From Cololabis saira (lineage: Eukaryota; Chordata; Actinopteri; Beloniformes; Belonidae), in NCBI RefSeq assembly GCF_033807715.1, contig NC_084599.1, forward strand, positions 4,030,625 through 4,094,624: 64,000 nt of DNA, written 5' to 3'. How positions within the stretch are numbered: position 1 is the first letter of the stretch; each line of letters opens with the position of its first letter. Positions 1 to 14,605 of the stretch are shown here, in pieces. A model generated the notes under the pieces. That model saw nothing but the letters and a program-made list of their open reading frames with translations, was not told where the DNA came from and made no database searches. A program made the position numbers and the translations under genes.

Positions 1-5281
<5,281 letters not shown>

Positions 5282-5454
5282 TCTGCTGAATTCACGTCCA
5301 CATCAGCTCACACACACACCTTCATCTGCAGAGGAAACACACATCACTGGTGTTGTATAGAGATCAGCTGATCCTGCTGGATGTCACTGATACAGCCGTA
5401 TTCACTGATCCGAGCTGCTGTGAAGCAGTTTTTTTCCTCAGTTGCTCCCTTTTT
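5282..5454. promoter_or_regulatory. upstream region of the NLR gene
   Basis: Sequence 5' of the NLR start codon, before the L2 fragment. It probably contains the 5'UTR and its acceptor. No clear core-promoter motif was seen. Confidence 0.3.
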
Positions 5455-6082
5455 TAAACATGCACAACATTGTAGAACCTTTTCAGTCTGGTTTTAGAGC
5501 CTTCACAGGACCAAAACACCCTTACTTACGGTGACTAATGGTCTGCTACACACTTGAGATCCAGGGGAAAATGCAACTCTGATCTTACTAGATCTTAGTG
5601 CTCCATTCAACAATGTGGATCATAACATTCTAGGCATTAAGGGGACAGCCCTGGACTGGTTCAATTCCTATCTTAAACATAGGACATTATCCGTGTCCAT
5701 TGACCGGTTCTCCTCATCTATTGCCTCTGCCTCCTATGGGGACCCTCAGGGGTCCATACTAGGCCCATTGCTCTTCTGCCTCTACATGCTTCCCCTTGGC
5801 GACATCAGAAAATACAATATCTCTTTTAATTTATATGCAGATGACTCTCAACTGGACCTCCCACTAAAATCCACTAACTCTGTACAGTCTCTCTTGGACT
5901 GTTTGCAGATATCAAAGTCTGGGTGTCAAACAACTATCTCCAGTTTAAAACAGAGTCATCATCTTTGGTCCTCCTAAATCAACAAACCCTGTTGCAAGTA
6001 AACTAGCTCACCTCACCACGCATGTTAAATCCACCTTAAATCGTTTTGAACCTATAATGACTTGGAAAAAGTAATCTGCACA
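5455..6082 (+). mobile_element. L2-like LINE fragment, part 1
   Basis: Degraded reverse transcriptase on plus: FQSGFRAF, then DHNILGIKGTALDWFNSYL, DPQGSILGPLLFCLYMLPLG and the catalytic YADD (YADDSQ). It has frameshifts and is 5'-truncated. It stops at 6082, where a Ty3/gypsy element is inserted, and continues at 14410. Confidence 0.8.
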
Positions 6083-6884
6083 TGTAACAGAGTTGAAAAA
6101 TCCCACTTTAATCATTTTTGTTTTCAAATTATATTTAGGGATTTTATTTATCATTTATTTATTTTGTTGAATGTTTGTGAATTTTATCTAAATTAGTTAT
6201 TTTATTTTATTGTTATTTTTATTTGCGTATTTTGAGGAAACTGCCTTTTTGGCCCTACCCTCTTTTTGTACCTCCTGGGCTTCCGTATCTCTTTACTTCA
6301 GCTCCTCAGTGCTGCGTTGCTCTGATGAGTGTAAGTTGTGTTGGGAACTGCTGCTGCTTTTCTTAAGAGATTTCTTTAAGAAATTATCCATATATGTTGA
6401 TATTTTTGGCGCATGTTGTATACTTTAAATACTACTGATATTACGTGCCTGTTTTGTGTTGTTTTGATGATTTAATATGCTTTTTGTGGATGTTTTATTT
6501 TCGCGCCCTTGGTGTACAGCGGCGGGCGGTAACCGGTTTAAACCAGTAGGTGGCAGTGTAAACCAGACGGCGCTGCAGAGCCTCGATCTGAGTGTTCACT
6601 TTCCCGTTTTTGTTTTGTTTGTTCAGGGAGCAGGAGTTTAAAAGAGGGTCCAGAAGACTTATTCTTGTGTTTTTCTGTCTTCTGCAGGTATGTTTCCTTT
6701 GTCAAATTAATTGTTTTTATTGTGTTTAAATTAGAGAGTGCTGCGTTGCTCTGATGAGTGGAGCAGGAGTTTAAAAGAGGGTCCAGAAGACTTATTCTTG
6801 TGTTTTTCTGTCTTCTGCAGAAATAAACGAAGCAAAACCTATTCATGACTCATCATTTGTTGCAACGGATCCAAACCTGTTACA
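6083..6884 (+). repeat. 5' LTR
   Basis: Begins TGTAACAGAG and ends CTGTTACA, with a short inverted terminal repeat TGTAAC/GTTACA. An AATAAA lies at 6822-6827. It contains an internal duplication (24 bp at 6308-6331 and 6737-6760; 61 bp at 6627-6687 and 6760-6820) that looks splice-derived; see findings. Confidence 0.95.
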
Positions 6885-6885
6885 C

Positions 6886-6897
6886 TGGTGCCGTGAC
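6886..6897 (+). promoter_or_regulatory. primer-binding site, tRNA-His type
   Basis: TGGTGCCGTGAC begins one base after the 5' LTR. It is complementary to the 3' end of eukaryotic tRNA-His (acceptor strand plus CCA) over 12 bases, then diverges. That position and match define the minus-strand DNA primer site. Confidence 0.75.
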
Positions 6898-7165
6898 CCT
6901 TTGGATCTTCAGATCAGCTTGATGCTCATCGCCGCGGATGCTGTGATGCTGTGCTGCTGTCCTGATCTGCGTTTCAGGATTATTGTATGGTCAGGTTTTG
7001 ATGGACTGTAGATTTATGCGTAGTGACATGACCTTATTTTATTATTTTTATTTCTTGCATTTGTGACTTTGCTTTCTGTGTTCACTGTTTCTGTGAAAAA
7101 AAAAAAAAAAACACAACGCAAGTGCTTTTGAAAAAAAAAAAAAAAAAAACGCAGCTAAGGTGAAT

Positions 7166-8638
7166 ATGGATGGGTTTAATACTTTTAACCTGTCAAAGGG
7201 TAGGGGTATTTGGCTAAATGATGTCCCTGTTAACAGAAATGTGGGACATACTCAGTTCATGGATGATGGTTGTACAGATACGGGGTTGGGTCAGAGCCCG
7301 GGTTGTACACCTGTTACTGGGTCCATGAGGGAGGGTCCCCATACTTCCACACCCGGCAGTGATATTAATGCCGTTCATCAGCTCACCAACATGATGGGGC
7401 AGTTAGGTGCTCAGATTGGTGAGTCCATTGTTACAAAGCTGATGTCAGCTGGTGTTCTGAATAATAGTAGTGTCCCTCAGACGTCTTCTGCCGCTCAGAA
7501 CGCACACTGTGATGTTAGCGGTCTTCAACCTTCACAAATGACAGTTCATGTTAAATCTGACAAGGGGCTTCAGATGTTCAGAGGTGACAACGCTGACAAA
7601 TTCTCGGTCCAGGACTGGATTGACATGACCAAGTCTCATCTCAGGAGACATGACATTCCTGTATATGACCAAGCTGAAGAGATTATGTGTTATCTGATGG
7701 GCAAGGCAAAAGATGTTGTGAAGATTGCTCTGCGTAGTGATCCTACACTTGATGTTAAACAGAAACCTGAACTGATATTTGATGTCCTTCTCCACTATTT
7801 CAGTGAGGCCCCCTCGTGTCTCCCACTCGCTGATTTCTATGCTACTCTGCCTAGACACAGAGAGAACCCCGTAGACTACTGGATAAGACTGAACAAGGCG
7901 GCAGACCTGGCTCTTGAGGGCCTGCACAGACGGGGCAAGCGGACGGAGAAGATGAGTGATGAAGTGGCTCTCATGTTTGTCAAACACTGCCCCGACCCAG
8001 AGCTGTCCTGCATTCTCAAGTGTAAGCCAATTCATGAGTGGACTTCACGTGACGTTCAGGTGAGGATTGATGATTATCAGAGTGAGTTGAGGGCTAGTGG
8101 CAGGATCAGTGGGGCCATGCAACTAAAGAGCCATGTCACGTCCATCGCTTCTGAACAGTCTAGTTCACCATCCTCTAACCTGACGGCGTCTGAGTGGCAA
8201 TATTCTCAAAATCCCCCAACTTCCTCTCTGCAAGCACACCATCATGTGTGTCGTCCTCCTTGCCCCTCTCCTGCACCTGCCCTGGCTCAGGATCAATTAC
8301 ACCATGCCCTGGGCCATGCCTCTGTGCCTGCTGTGGCACAAAATCTCCAGCAGTCGGAGGAGAGACTTCTCGCTCGCATGGTCGACATGTTTCAGGACAT
8401 GATGGAGAAGATGCAGCAACGCCATACTGCCCGTCCAATTCGTGGTGGGAGGTTCCAGCGTGGGCCCCGTGACAGACATCCTAGAGAGACGGGTTGTAGA
8501 GTCTGTAATGACTCGAGTCATACCACCATTTCACACTGCATGTCTGAGAGACTCTGTTTTGCCTGTCACGCTCCTGGTCACACCAGACTGAACTGTCCTG
8601 CTGGTAACCCTTCCCTATCCAAGCCTGAGGGAAACTAG
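7166..8638 (+). CDS. gag: gypsy Gag polyprotein
   Basis: A 490-residue Gag. The first ATG in the open frame is 7166 (MDGFNTFNLSKG). The middle part (about residues 130-330) resembles the retrotransposon capsid region, with FRGDNADKFSVQDWIDM and LPRHRENPVDYWIRL. The C-terminus has two zinc-knuckle-like motifs: an atypical CRVCNDSSHTTISHC and a canonical CX2CX4HX4C (CFACHAPGHTRLNC). These should bind the element RNA during particle assembly. The frame ends at TAG 8636-8638, directly after a GGGAAAC slippery heptamer, so pol is probably made as a Gag-Pol fusion. Confidence 0.92.
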   Translation: MDGFNTFNLSKGRGIWLNDVPVNRNVGHTQFMDDGCTDTGLGQSPGCTPVTGSMREGPHTSTPGSDINAVHQLTNMMGQLGAQIGESIVTKLMSAGVLNNSSVPQTSSAAQNAHCDVSGLQPSQMTVHVKSDKGLQMFRGDNADKFSVQDWIDMTKSHLRRHDIPVYDQAEEIMCYLMGKAKDVVKIALRSDPTLDVKQKPELIFDVLLHYFSEAPSCLPLADFYATLPRHRENPVDYWIRLNKAADLALEGLHRRGKRTEKMSDEVALMFVKHCPDPELSCILKCKPIHEWTSRDVQVRIDDYQSELRASGRISGAMQLKSHVTSIASEQSSSPSSNLTASEWQYSQNPPTSSLQAHHHVCRPPCPSPAPALAQDQLHHALGHASVPAVAQNLQQSEERLLARMVDMFQDMMEKMQQRHTARPIRGGRFQRGPRDRHPRETGCRVCNDSSHTTISHCMSERLCFACHAPGHTRLNCPAGNPSLSKPEGN

Positions 8639-8690
8639 CCGACCTGTGTTTGGAGGGAGGCAATACAGGTCACACTACAAACTCCCAAAC
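8629..8690 (+). promoter_or_regulatory. -1 ribosomal frameshift signal at gag/pol junction
   Basis: The heptamer GGGAAAC (8629-8635) sits in the gag frame as G-GGA-AAC immediately before the gag stop TAG. A -1 slip enters the pol frame, which is open from 8629. After a 5-base spacer, GACCTGT (8641-8647) can pair perfectly with ACAGGTC (8665-8671). GTTTGG (8648-8653) in the loop can pair with CCAAAC (8685-8690), giving a possible H-type pseudoknot. Confidence 0.75.
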
Positions 8691-11600
8691 TGATGACATG
8701 TCTGATGCAGAGACGATTTACACATCTCTAAGAGGCTCCGGTAGTGATGCTGACATTGTGTTTCAGAATATTCACAGAGTTGGCAGTAGTGACAGCCTTT
8801 TCTACACGCCTGTGGCAATGAATGGGACATTGGTGATGGGAGGAATGTTGGACAGTGGTTCTATGGCATGCAGTATCAGTGAAGTAGCTGAGATTAAATT
8901 GAGAGAGGCTGGGGTAATATCTGACCAAAAACGGATTAATGTGGATGTGGTGCTTGTGGGATGTGGAGGACTTCGCGTTAAACCGAAGTGTGTTTTTGAT
9001 GTGGAGATGGAAGTGTATGGCTGTAAAATGTTAGTCCCCACACTTGTTGTTCCAGGACAACATGATGAACTGATTCTGGGGACTAATGTGATAAAACACG
9101 TCCTGCGTAAGTCTAAGCAGTGTGAGTCATACTGGAAGACAGTGTCGGGCCCCTGTCCATCCAGAGACACAGAGGTTGAGCGTTTCCTGTCTATGCTCTC
9201 GGGTTTGAGCCCCTGGAGGGGTGATGATATTCCTGACAGGATTGGCACAGTCAAGTGTAATTCAGCCACCTGCCTTGAGCCTGGCCGCGAGTATCTCATC
9301 TGGGGAAAACTGCCGAAGAACACTGCTGTTTCTCCGGGTAGCACTGTTATGACGGAGCTCACGTCTTCTCGTTCAGCTCCCAGAGGTGTTCTGGTTGCAA
9401 AGATTGTAACTCCGCTGTGGGGTGATCGGTGGGTTCCGCTAAAGCTCATCAATACATCTGACAGACCGGTACTGCTGAGACGCAATGCAAAGCTGGCTGA
9501 TGTCTACCCCTGTGTGGCTCTTGAGGACATGGATGTTGCTGAACGCTCGCAGGTCCCCCTGGTCAGCTGTCCCATGTCAGTTGTACCAGCTGCTGCTGGT
9601 GTGAACTCTCCCCAGGACAAGCTTAGTTCAATCGGGCTTGGTACTGTTGACATTGGGTCATGTGAAGTGTCGGAGGACTGTAAGGGGAGGTTAGCTGACC
9701 TTGTTTTGCAATATGAGGATGTCTTTTCACGCCACCATCTGGATTGTGGGGAGGCAAAGGGCTTTGTACCTCGCATACACCTGTCGGACAGCAAACCGTT
9801 CAGGCTCCCATACAGGAGAGTGCCCCCCAGCCAGTACCATAAGTTACGTCAGGTGCTTACTGAGATGGAGGAAAGGGAGATCATCAGGAAGTCGACCAGC
9901 GAGTATGCATCACCATTGGTGCTTGTATGGAAGAAAAATGGGGATCTCCGCATCTGCACAGACTTTCGCTGGTTGAACAAAAGGACCTTTAAGGATGCTC
10001 ATCCCCTCCCCCATCAAGCTGATTGTTTGGCTGCACTGGGGGGCAACTGTCTTTTCAGCACGATGGATTTGACCTCTGGCTTCTACAACATGCCGCTCCA
10101 CGAGGATGACAGGAAGTACTCAGCCTTTACCACTCCTATGGGCCTTTATGAGTACAACCGTCTGCCACAGGGCCTCTGCAACAGCCCTGGGAGCTTTATG
10201 CGCATGATGACCAGCATTTTTGGGGACCAAAACTATCTGAGCCTGCTATGTTACTTAGATGATTTGCTGGTGTTTGCATCTGACGAAGAGACTGCTTTGG
10301 TGCGCCTAGAAATGGTTTTTGACAGGCTGCGTGGCAATAACTTGAAGTTGGCTCCCAAAAAGTGCTTCTTCCTCAGGAGGTCGGTGAAGTTTCTGGGCCA
10401 CGTTGTGGATGAGAGGGGTGTTTCGACCGATCCCAGTAAGGTCGGAAGCATCGCCAACATGACAAGTGCTGACCTCATGGAGCCTGATGGTGTGACTCCA
10501 TCCCAGAAACGAGTGAAGTCCTTTTTAGGGATGGTTAATTACTATCAGCACTTTGTGCCCGGATACTCTGCGAGCGCCAAGCCGCTCTTTGATCTGTTGA
10601 AGGGTGCGAAGAGGAAGAGCGGCCGTCACAAAACCAGAATGTCCAGCAGGAAGCTGTTTGCATCTGACTGGACTTCAGAACAGCAGCAGGCTTTTGAAAG
10701 CCTGAAGACTTCGTTGGTTCACAGTGTTGTTTTGGCTCACCCTGACTTCGGCCGCCCCTTCATGTTGTCAACTGATGCATCTCTGGATGGAATAGGAGCT
10801 GTTTTATCTCAGGTTCAGGAGGGTGAAACACGAGCGAGACCCATTGCTTTTGCTAGCAAGTCATTATCTCAATCTCAAAAGAACTATCCAGCTCACCGTT
10901 TAGAATTTCTGGCTCTGAAGTGGTCAGTCTGCGACAAGTTCAGTCACTGGCTGAAAGGCAACAAATTCACGGTATGGACAGACAATAACCCGTTGACTCA
11001 CATTCTGACAAAACCAAAGCTGGACTGTTGTGAGCAGCGCTGGGTGGCCAAGTTGGCAAGCTATGACTTTGACATTAAGTATGTCCCAGGTCAGCAAAAT
11101 GTCGTGGCTGATGCTTTGAGTCGCACGCCGTTTGTCAGGGAGAGTGTTGGCCATAGATTGCTCGCTGAGCCATATACAGGTCTGCTCGCTGCTGTCAAGG
11201 ATGTGTCATCTACGTCGGTTCAGAACGCTTTCCGTTCATCCTGTGGCCGCAATAACACATCTCCAGTGAGTGAAATTGCCCAGTCCTCATGCAGCCCACT
11301 TCTCATGCAAGCTCAGTCTGTTGCGCTGGAGGATGTGTCTGCTGTACTTCAGTCGCACATTGAGTGGGATGCTGGTCCACGAACTCGAGCTGTAGCAGTG
11401 TTGCAGTTCCTACCTCAGCTGGTTCAAACTGGACATGACGCCTTGCCTGCCTACACTGAGGGGGACCTCCGTGATAAGCAGTTGGAGGATGGATGTCTCT
11501 CGTGTGTTCTGTTCTATGTTGAGAGGCATCGGAGGCCTTCAAGGAGAGAAAGGTTTAAAGAGTCTGTCTCTGTCACTAGATACCTTAAACACTGGGATAG

Positions 11601-13290
11601 GCTCACTGTGATTGATGGTGTGCTGTACAGGGTTTCGAGGGACCAGAAAACCAGAGCAAAGCGCTTCCAGTATGTTGTCCCTGACTCGCTGAAGACTGAG
11701 GTTTTGCAGGGTGTTCATGACAAAGCTGGACATCAAGCCCAGTTCAGAACCCTTAGCTTAACTAGACAGAGGTTTTTCTGGCCGAACCTCGACAGGGATG
11801 TGAAAGATTATGTCCGTCATTGTCAGCGATGTGTTGTTAGCAAGACTGTTGAGCCTGAGGGGCGGGCTCCGCTAGAGAGCATTACATCAACAAGACCGCT
11901 GGAGCTTGTCTGTATAGACTTTTGGTCTGCCGAAGACTCCAGAAACAGATCTGTCGATGTTTTGGTGGTAACAGACCATTTCACGAGGATGGCTCAGGCG
12001 TTTCAATGCAGAGACCAGACAGCTAAACAAGTGGCGAGGGTTCTTTGGGACCGGTATTTCTGTGTCTTTGGATTCCCGGAAAGAATTCATAGTGACCAGG
12101 GTGCTAACTTTGAGAGTCAGCTGCTGAGTGAGCTTCTCAGGGTTTCTGGTGTCAAGAAATCTCACACGACCCCCTACCATCCAATGGGAAACGGGAGTGT
12201 TGAGAGGTTCAATCGGACCCTGGGTGGCATGATCCGTGCTTTGCGTCCTGAAGAGAAAGCTGACTGGCCACGACGTTTGCAGACTCTGACATTCGTTTAC
12301 AATTGTACAGCTCATGAGACGACGGGGTACCCCCCCTTTTACCTCATGTTCGGTCGTGTCCCCCGCTTGCCGGTAGATGTCATCTTCCGTGCTGTCCTCC
12401 ATGATTCTGCTGTGACATGTTATGAGAAGTACGTGGCACGCCTCACCGACGATTTGAAAGCAGCGGTGGTGATTGCTCAGGAACATGCTACAAAAGAGCA
12501 GAACAGACAGGCCCGCCTGTACAACAGGGCAGTGAAGGGATCTAAGGTTGAGATCGGTGACAAAGTGCTCTTGGCCAACAGGACGGAGAGAGGAAAAAGG
12601 AAGCTTGCTGATCGGTGGGAGTCCACCATCTACACTGTTGTGGATGTGAACTCAGGGACACATACATACAGGATCCGTGATGCAGTTAATGGACGGGAGA
12701 AGGTGGTTCACAGGAACCTACTGATGCTGGCCAATTTCCTCCCTGTGGGGGATGCTGTTGTAATGTCTGACCTTGCCTCATCCACGCCTAACACAGAATC
12801 CTCAGTTCCCGGTACTTCTGACATTGGAGGGACGGGAGAGGCCCTGCTTGGGACTGGGAGCGTGGTTCTTGCTGGGGCTAGTAACTGTCTTGACACTGAG
12901 ATTGGCCAAAGCTCACCTGTGGCTGTGGAGGACAGCAAAGCTCTCTTGGCGGACCTGGGGTCTGTGGACTCTGAGGGGAGAACGATTGATTGGATTACAC
13001 AGTTATCAGCGCCTAGTTTTTCAGACTTGACTAGTTTGACCCCTGACCCTAAGGACTCCTCAGTCTCGCCTGTGGACGAATTGACTGTTCAATCCGAGAC
13101 TGCGCCGGCAGCTGTGAGACAATCAGACTCTGTTCTTGACACTGTGACCATGACAGACGCTACATCAGACACTCTGCGCACTGTTGACCAGACCTCACAG
13201 ACACAGGTCAGGTCTAGAGTTGGCCGTTTAGTCAAGCCTGTGAATAGACTCATACAAACTATGTCCAGACAGGATGTTGTTCAGGACTAG
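8629..13290 (+). CDS. pol: gypsy Pol: protease, RT, RNase H, integrase
   Basis: About 1,550 codons in the -1 frame relative to gag; the first ATG in frame is 8698. Domains in order: aspartic protease with DSG (8851-8859); reverse transcriptase with FSTMDLTSGFYNMPL and catalytic YLDD (10252-10263); RNase H starting at STDASLDGIGAVLSQ (about 10768); integrase with an HHCC zinc finger (H 11716 and 11731, C 11821 and 11830) and a DDE core D 11917, D 12094, E 12202, giving 35 residues between the last two, as expected. The integrase C-terminal part has GDKVLLANRTERGKRKL and no chromodomain that I can recognise. The tail after about 12,750 is acidic and low-complexity. No stop interrupts the frame. 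Likely translated by frameshift from gag. Confidence 0.95.
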   Translation, partial: GKLADLCLEGGNTGHTTNSQTDDMSDAETIYTSLRGSGSDADIVFQNIHRVGSSDSLFYTPVAMNGTLVMGGMLDSGSMACSISEVAEIKLREAGVISDQKRINVDVVLVGCGGLRVKPKCVFDVEMEVYGCKMLVPTLVVPGQHDELILGTNVIKHVLRKSKQCESYWKTVSGPCPSRDTEVERFLSMLSGLSPWRGDDIPDRIGTVKCNSATCLEPGREYLIWGKLPKNTAVSPGSTVMTELTSSRSAPRGVLVAKIVTPLWGDRWVPLKLINTSDRPVLLRRNAKLADVYPCVALEDMDVAERSQVPLVSCPMSVVPAAAGVNSPQDKLSSIGLGTVDIGSCEVSEDCKGRLADLVLQYEDVFSRHHLDCGEAKGFVPRIHLSDSKPFRLPYRRVPPSQYHKLRQVLTEMEEREIIRKSTSEYASPLVLVWKKNGDLRICTDFRWLNKRTFKDAHPLPHQADCLAALGGNCLFSTMDLTSGFYNMPLHEDDRKYSAFTTPMGLYEYNRLPQGLCNSPGSFMRMMTSIFGDQNYLSLLCYLDDLLVFASDEETALVRLEMVFDRLRGNNLKLAPKKCFFLRRSVKFLGHVVDERGVSTDPSKVGSIANMTSADLMEPDGVTPSQKRVKSFLGMVNYYQHFVPGYSASAKPLFDLLKGAKRKSGRHKTRMSSRKLFASDWTSEQQQAFESLKTSLVHSVVLAHPDFGRPFMLSTDASLDGIGAVLSQVQEGETRARPIAFASKSLSQSQKNYPAHRLEFLALKWSVCDKFSHWLKGNKFTVWTDNNPLTHILTKPKLDCCEQRWVAKLASYDFDIKYVPGQQNVVADALSRTPFVRESVGHRLLAEPYTGLLAAVKDVSSTSVQNAFRSSCGRNNTSPVSEIAQSSCSPLLMQAQSVALEDVSAVLQSHIEWDAGPRTRAVAVLQFLPQLVQTGHDALPAYTEGDLRDKQLEDGCLSCVLFYVERHRRPSRRERFKESVSVTRYLKHWDRLTVIDGVLYRVSRDQKTRAKRFQYVVPDSLKTEVLQGVHDKAGHQAQFRTLSLTRQRFFWPNLDRDVKDYVRHCQRCVVSKTVEPEGRAPLESITSTRPLELVCIDFWSAEDSRNRSVDVLVVTDHFTRMAQAFQCRDQTAKQVARVLWDRYFCVFGFPERIHSDQGANFESQLLSELLRVSGVKKSHTTPYHPMGNGSVERFNRTLGGMIRALRPEEKADWPRRLQTLTFVYNCTAHETTGYPPFYLMFGRVPRLPVDVIFRAVLHDSAVTCYEKYVARLTDDLKAAVVIAQEHATKEQNRQARLYNRAVKGSKVEIGDKVLLANRTERGKRKLADRWESTIYTVVDVNSGTHTYRIRDAVNGREKVVHRNLLMLANFLPVGDAVVMSDLASSTPNTESSVPGTSDIGGTGEALLGTGSVVLAGASNCLDTEIGQSSPVAVEDSKALLADLGSVDSEGRTIDWITQLSAPSFSDLTSLTPDPKDSSVSPVDELTVQSETAPAAVRQSDSVLDTVTMTDATSDTLRTVDQTSQTQVRSRVGRLVKPVNRLIQTMSRQDVVQD

Positions 13291-13595
13291 TTCAATGTTA
13301 AAGATGTTTGCAACTCTGTGTTCCGGACCTTTAATGACTGAAGCCTGATTCCATAGGCTTAGGTTTTTTGTTTTCTTTTCTACATTGTGCGGTTGGGTCT
13401 GGTGGGGTGTACAAGGCACCCTGTTGCCAGTTGTTGGATTGAGGGTTAAGCGCTGCTCTCATACCACTTCATCCTTTTGGGATACATTCAGTGTTGGTTT
13501 CTTCTTGAAGTTGACCCTTTGTGTTGTGTACTGTACGTTTGTAATATTTTCCGTGCTGGATACTTTGTATCTGCTGGTAAATTTTGATAAAAATC

Positions 13596-13607
13596 AGTGG
13601 GGGTGGA
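13596..13607 (+). promoter_or_regulatory. polypurine tract
   Basis: The purine-rich run AGTGGGGGTGGA lies directly before the 3' LTR (one T interruption in each half). It would be the plus-strand primer. Confidence 0.7.
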
Positions 13608-14409
13608 TGTAACAGAGTTGAAAAATCCCACTTTAATCATTTTTGTTTTCAAATTATATTTAGGGATTTTATTTATCATTTATTTATTTTGTTGAATGTT
13701 TGTGAATTTTATCTAAATTAGTTATTTTATTTTATTGTTATTTTTATTTGCGTATTTTGAGGAAACTGCCTTTTTGGCCCTACCCTCTTTTTGTACCTCC
13801 TGGGCTTCCGTATCTCTTTACTTCAGCTCCTCAGTGCTGCGTTGCTCTGATGAGTGTAAGTTGTGTTGGGAACTGCTGCTGCTTTTCTTAAGAGATTTCT
13901 TTAAGAAATTATCCATATATGTTGATATTTTTGGCGCATGTTGTATACTTTAAATACTACTGATATTACGTGGCTGTTTTGTGTTGTTTTGATGATTTAA
14001 TATGCTTTTTGTGGATGTTTTATTTTCGCGCCCTTGGTGTACAGCGGCGGGCGGTAACCGGTTTAAACCAGTAGGTGGCAGTGTAAACCAGACGGCGCTG
14101 CAGAGCCTCGATCTGAGTGTTCACTTTCCCGTTTTTGTTTTGTTTGTTCAGGGAGCAGGAGTTTAAAAGAGGGTCCAGAAGACTTATTCTTGTGTTTTTC
14201 TGTCTTCTGCAGGTATGTTTCCTTTGTCAAATTAATTGTTTTTATTGTGTTTAAATTAGAGAGTGCTGCGTTGCTCTGATGAGTGGAGCAGGAGTTTAAA
14301 AGAGGGTCCAGAAGACTTATTCTTGTGTTTTTCTGTCTTCTGCAGAAATAAACGAAGCAAAACCTATTCATGACTCATCATTTGTTGCAACGGATCCAAA
14401 CCTGTTACA
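13608..14409 (+). repeat. 3' LTR
   Basis: Same length as the 5' LTR and identical to it except for one base near 13972. It carries the same splice-like internal duplication (offset 7,525). The interval 13291-13607 before it holds no ORF of note. Confidence 0.95.
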
Positions 14410-14605
14410 CACATTCATTACGTCTCGCTTTGATTACTGCAATTGCCTCCACCTTAGCCTCCCCCAGTCTTTATTAACATGCCTGCAGTTGGTCCACAAT
14501 GCTGCAGCAAGACTGCTGACTGGTACAAGGAACCGTGGACATGTCACCCCTGTCTTGGCTTCCCCGCGTGTGCTCCCCATTAAAGTTTTATTCATTGACT
14601 ACGTT
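14410..14605 (+). mobile_element. L2-like LINE fragment, part 2
   Basis: Continues the L2 reverse transcriptase after the gypsy insertion: FITSRFDYCN, LQLVHNAAARLLTGTR and HVTPVLASPRVLPIKV. It is the next stretch of the same protein as part 1, with no large loss. It stops where a block of MITE sequence begins. Confidence 0.8.

Larger units (their letters stand above)
6083..14409 (+). mobile_element. Ty3/gypsy LTR retrotransposon, near-intact
   Basis: An 8,327-bp element in the order LTR (802 bp), primer-binding site, gag, pol (protease, RT, RNase H, integrase), polypurine tract, LTR (802 bp). By direct reading the two LTRs differ at one base (6447 C against 13972 G), so the insertion is recent. 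It is flanked by the 4-bp duplication CACA (6079-6082 and 14410-14413) inside an L2 LINE. Removing it with one CACA rejoins the L2 frame across VICT-FITSRFDYC. Both ORFs lack internal stops, so it may be competent for transposition. The clade was not assigned. Confidence 0.95.

Noticed and set aside
6210..6846. LTR open frames (also at 13735-14371)
   Set aside because: They are short frames within LTR regulatory sequence, identical in both LTRs only because the LTRs are.
7532..8035. Minus-strand frames under gag and pol
   Set aside because: They are shadows of the gypsy ORFs with no recognisable domain.
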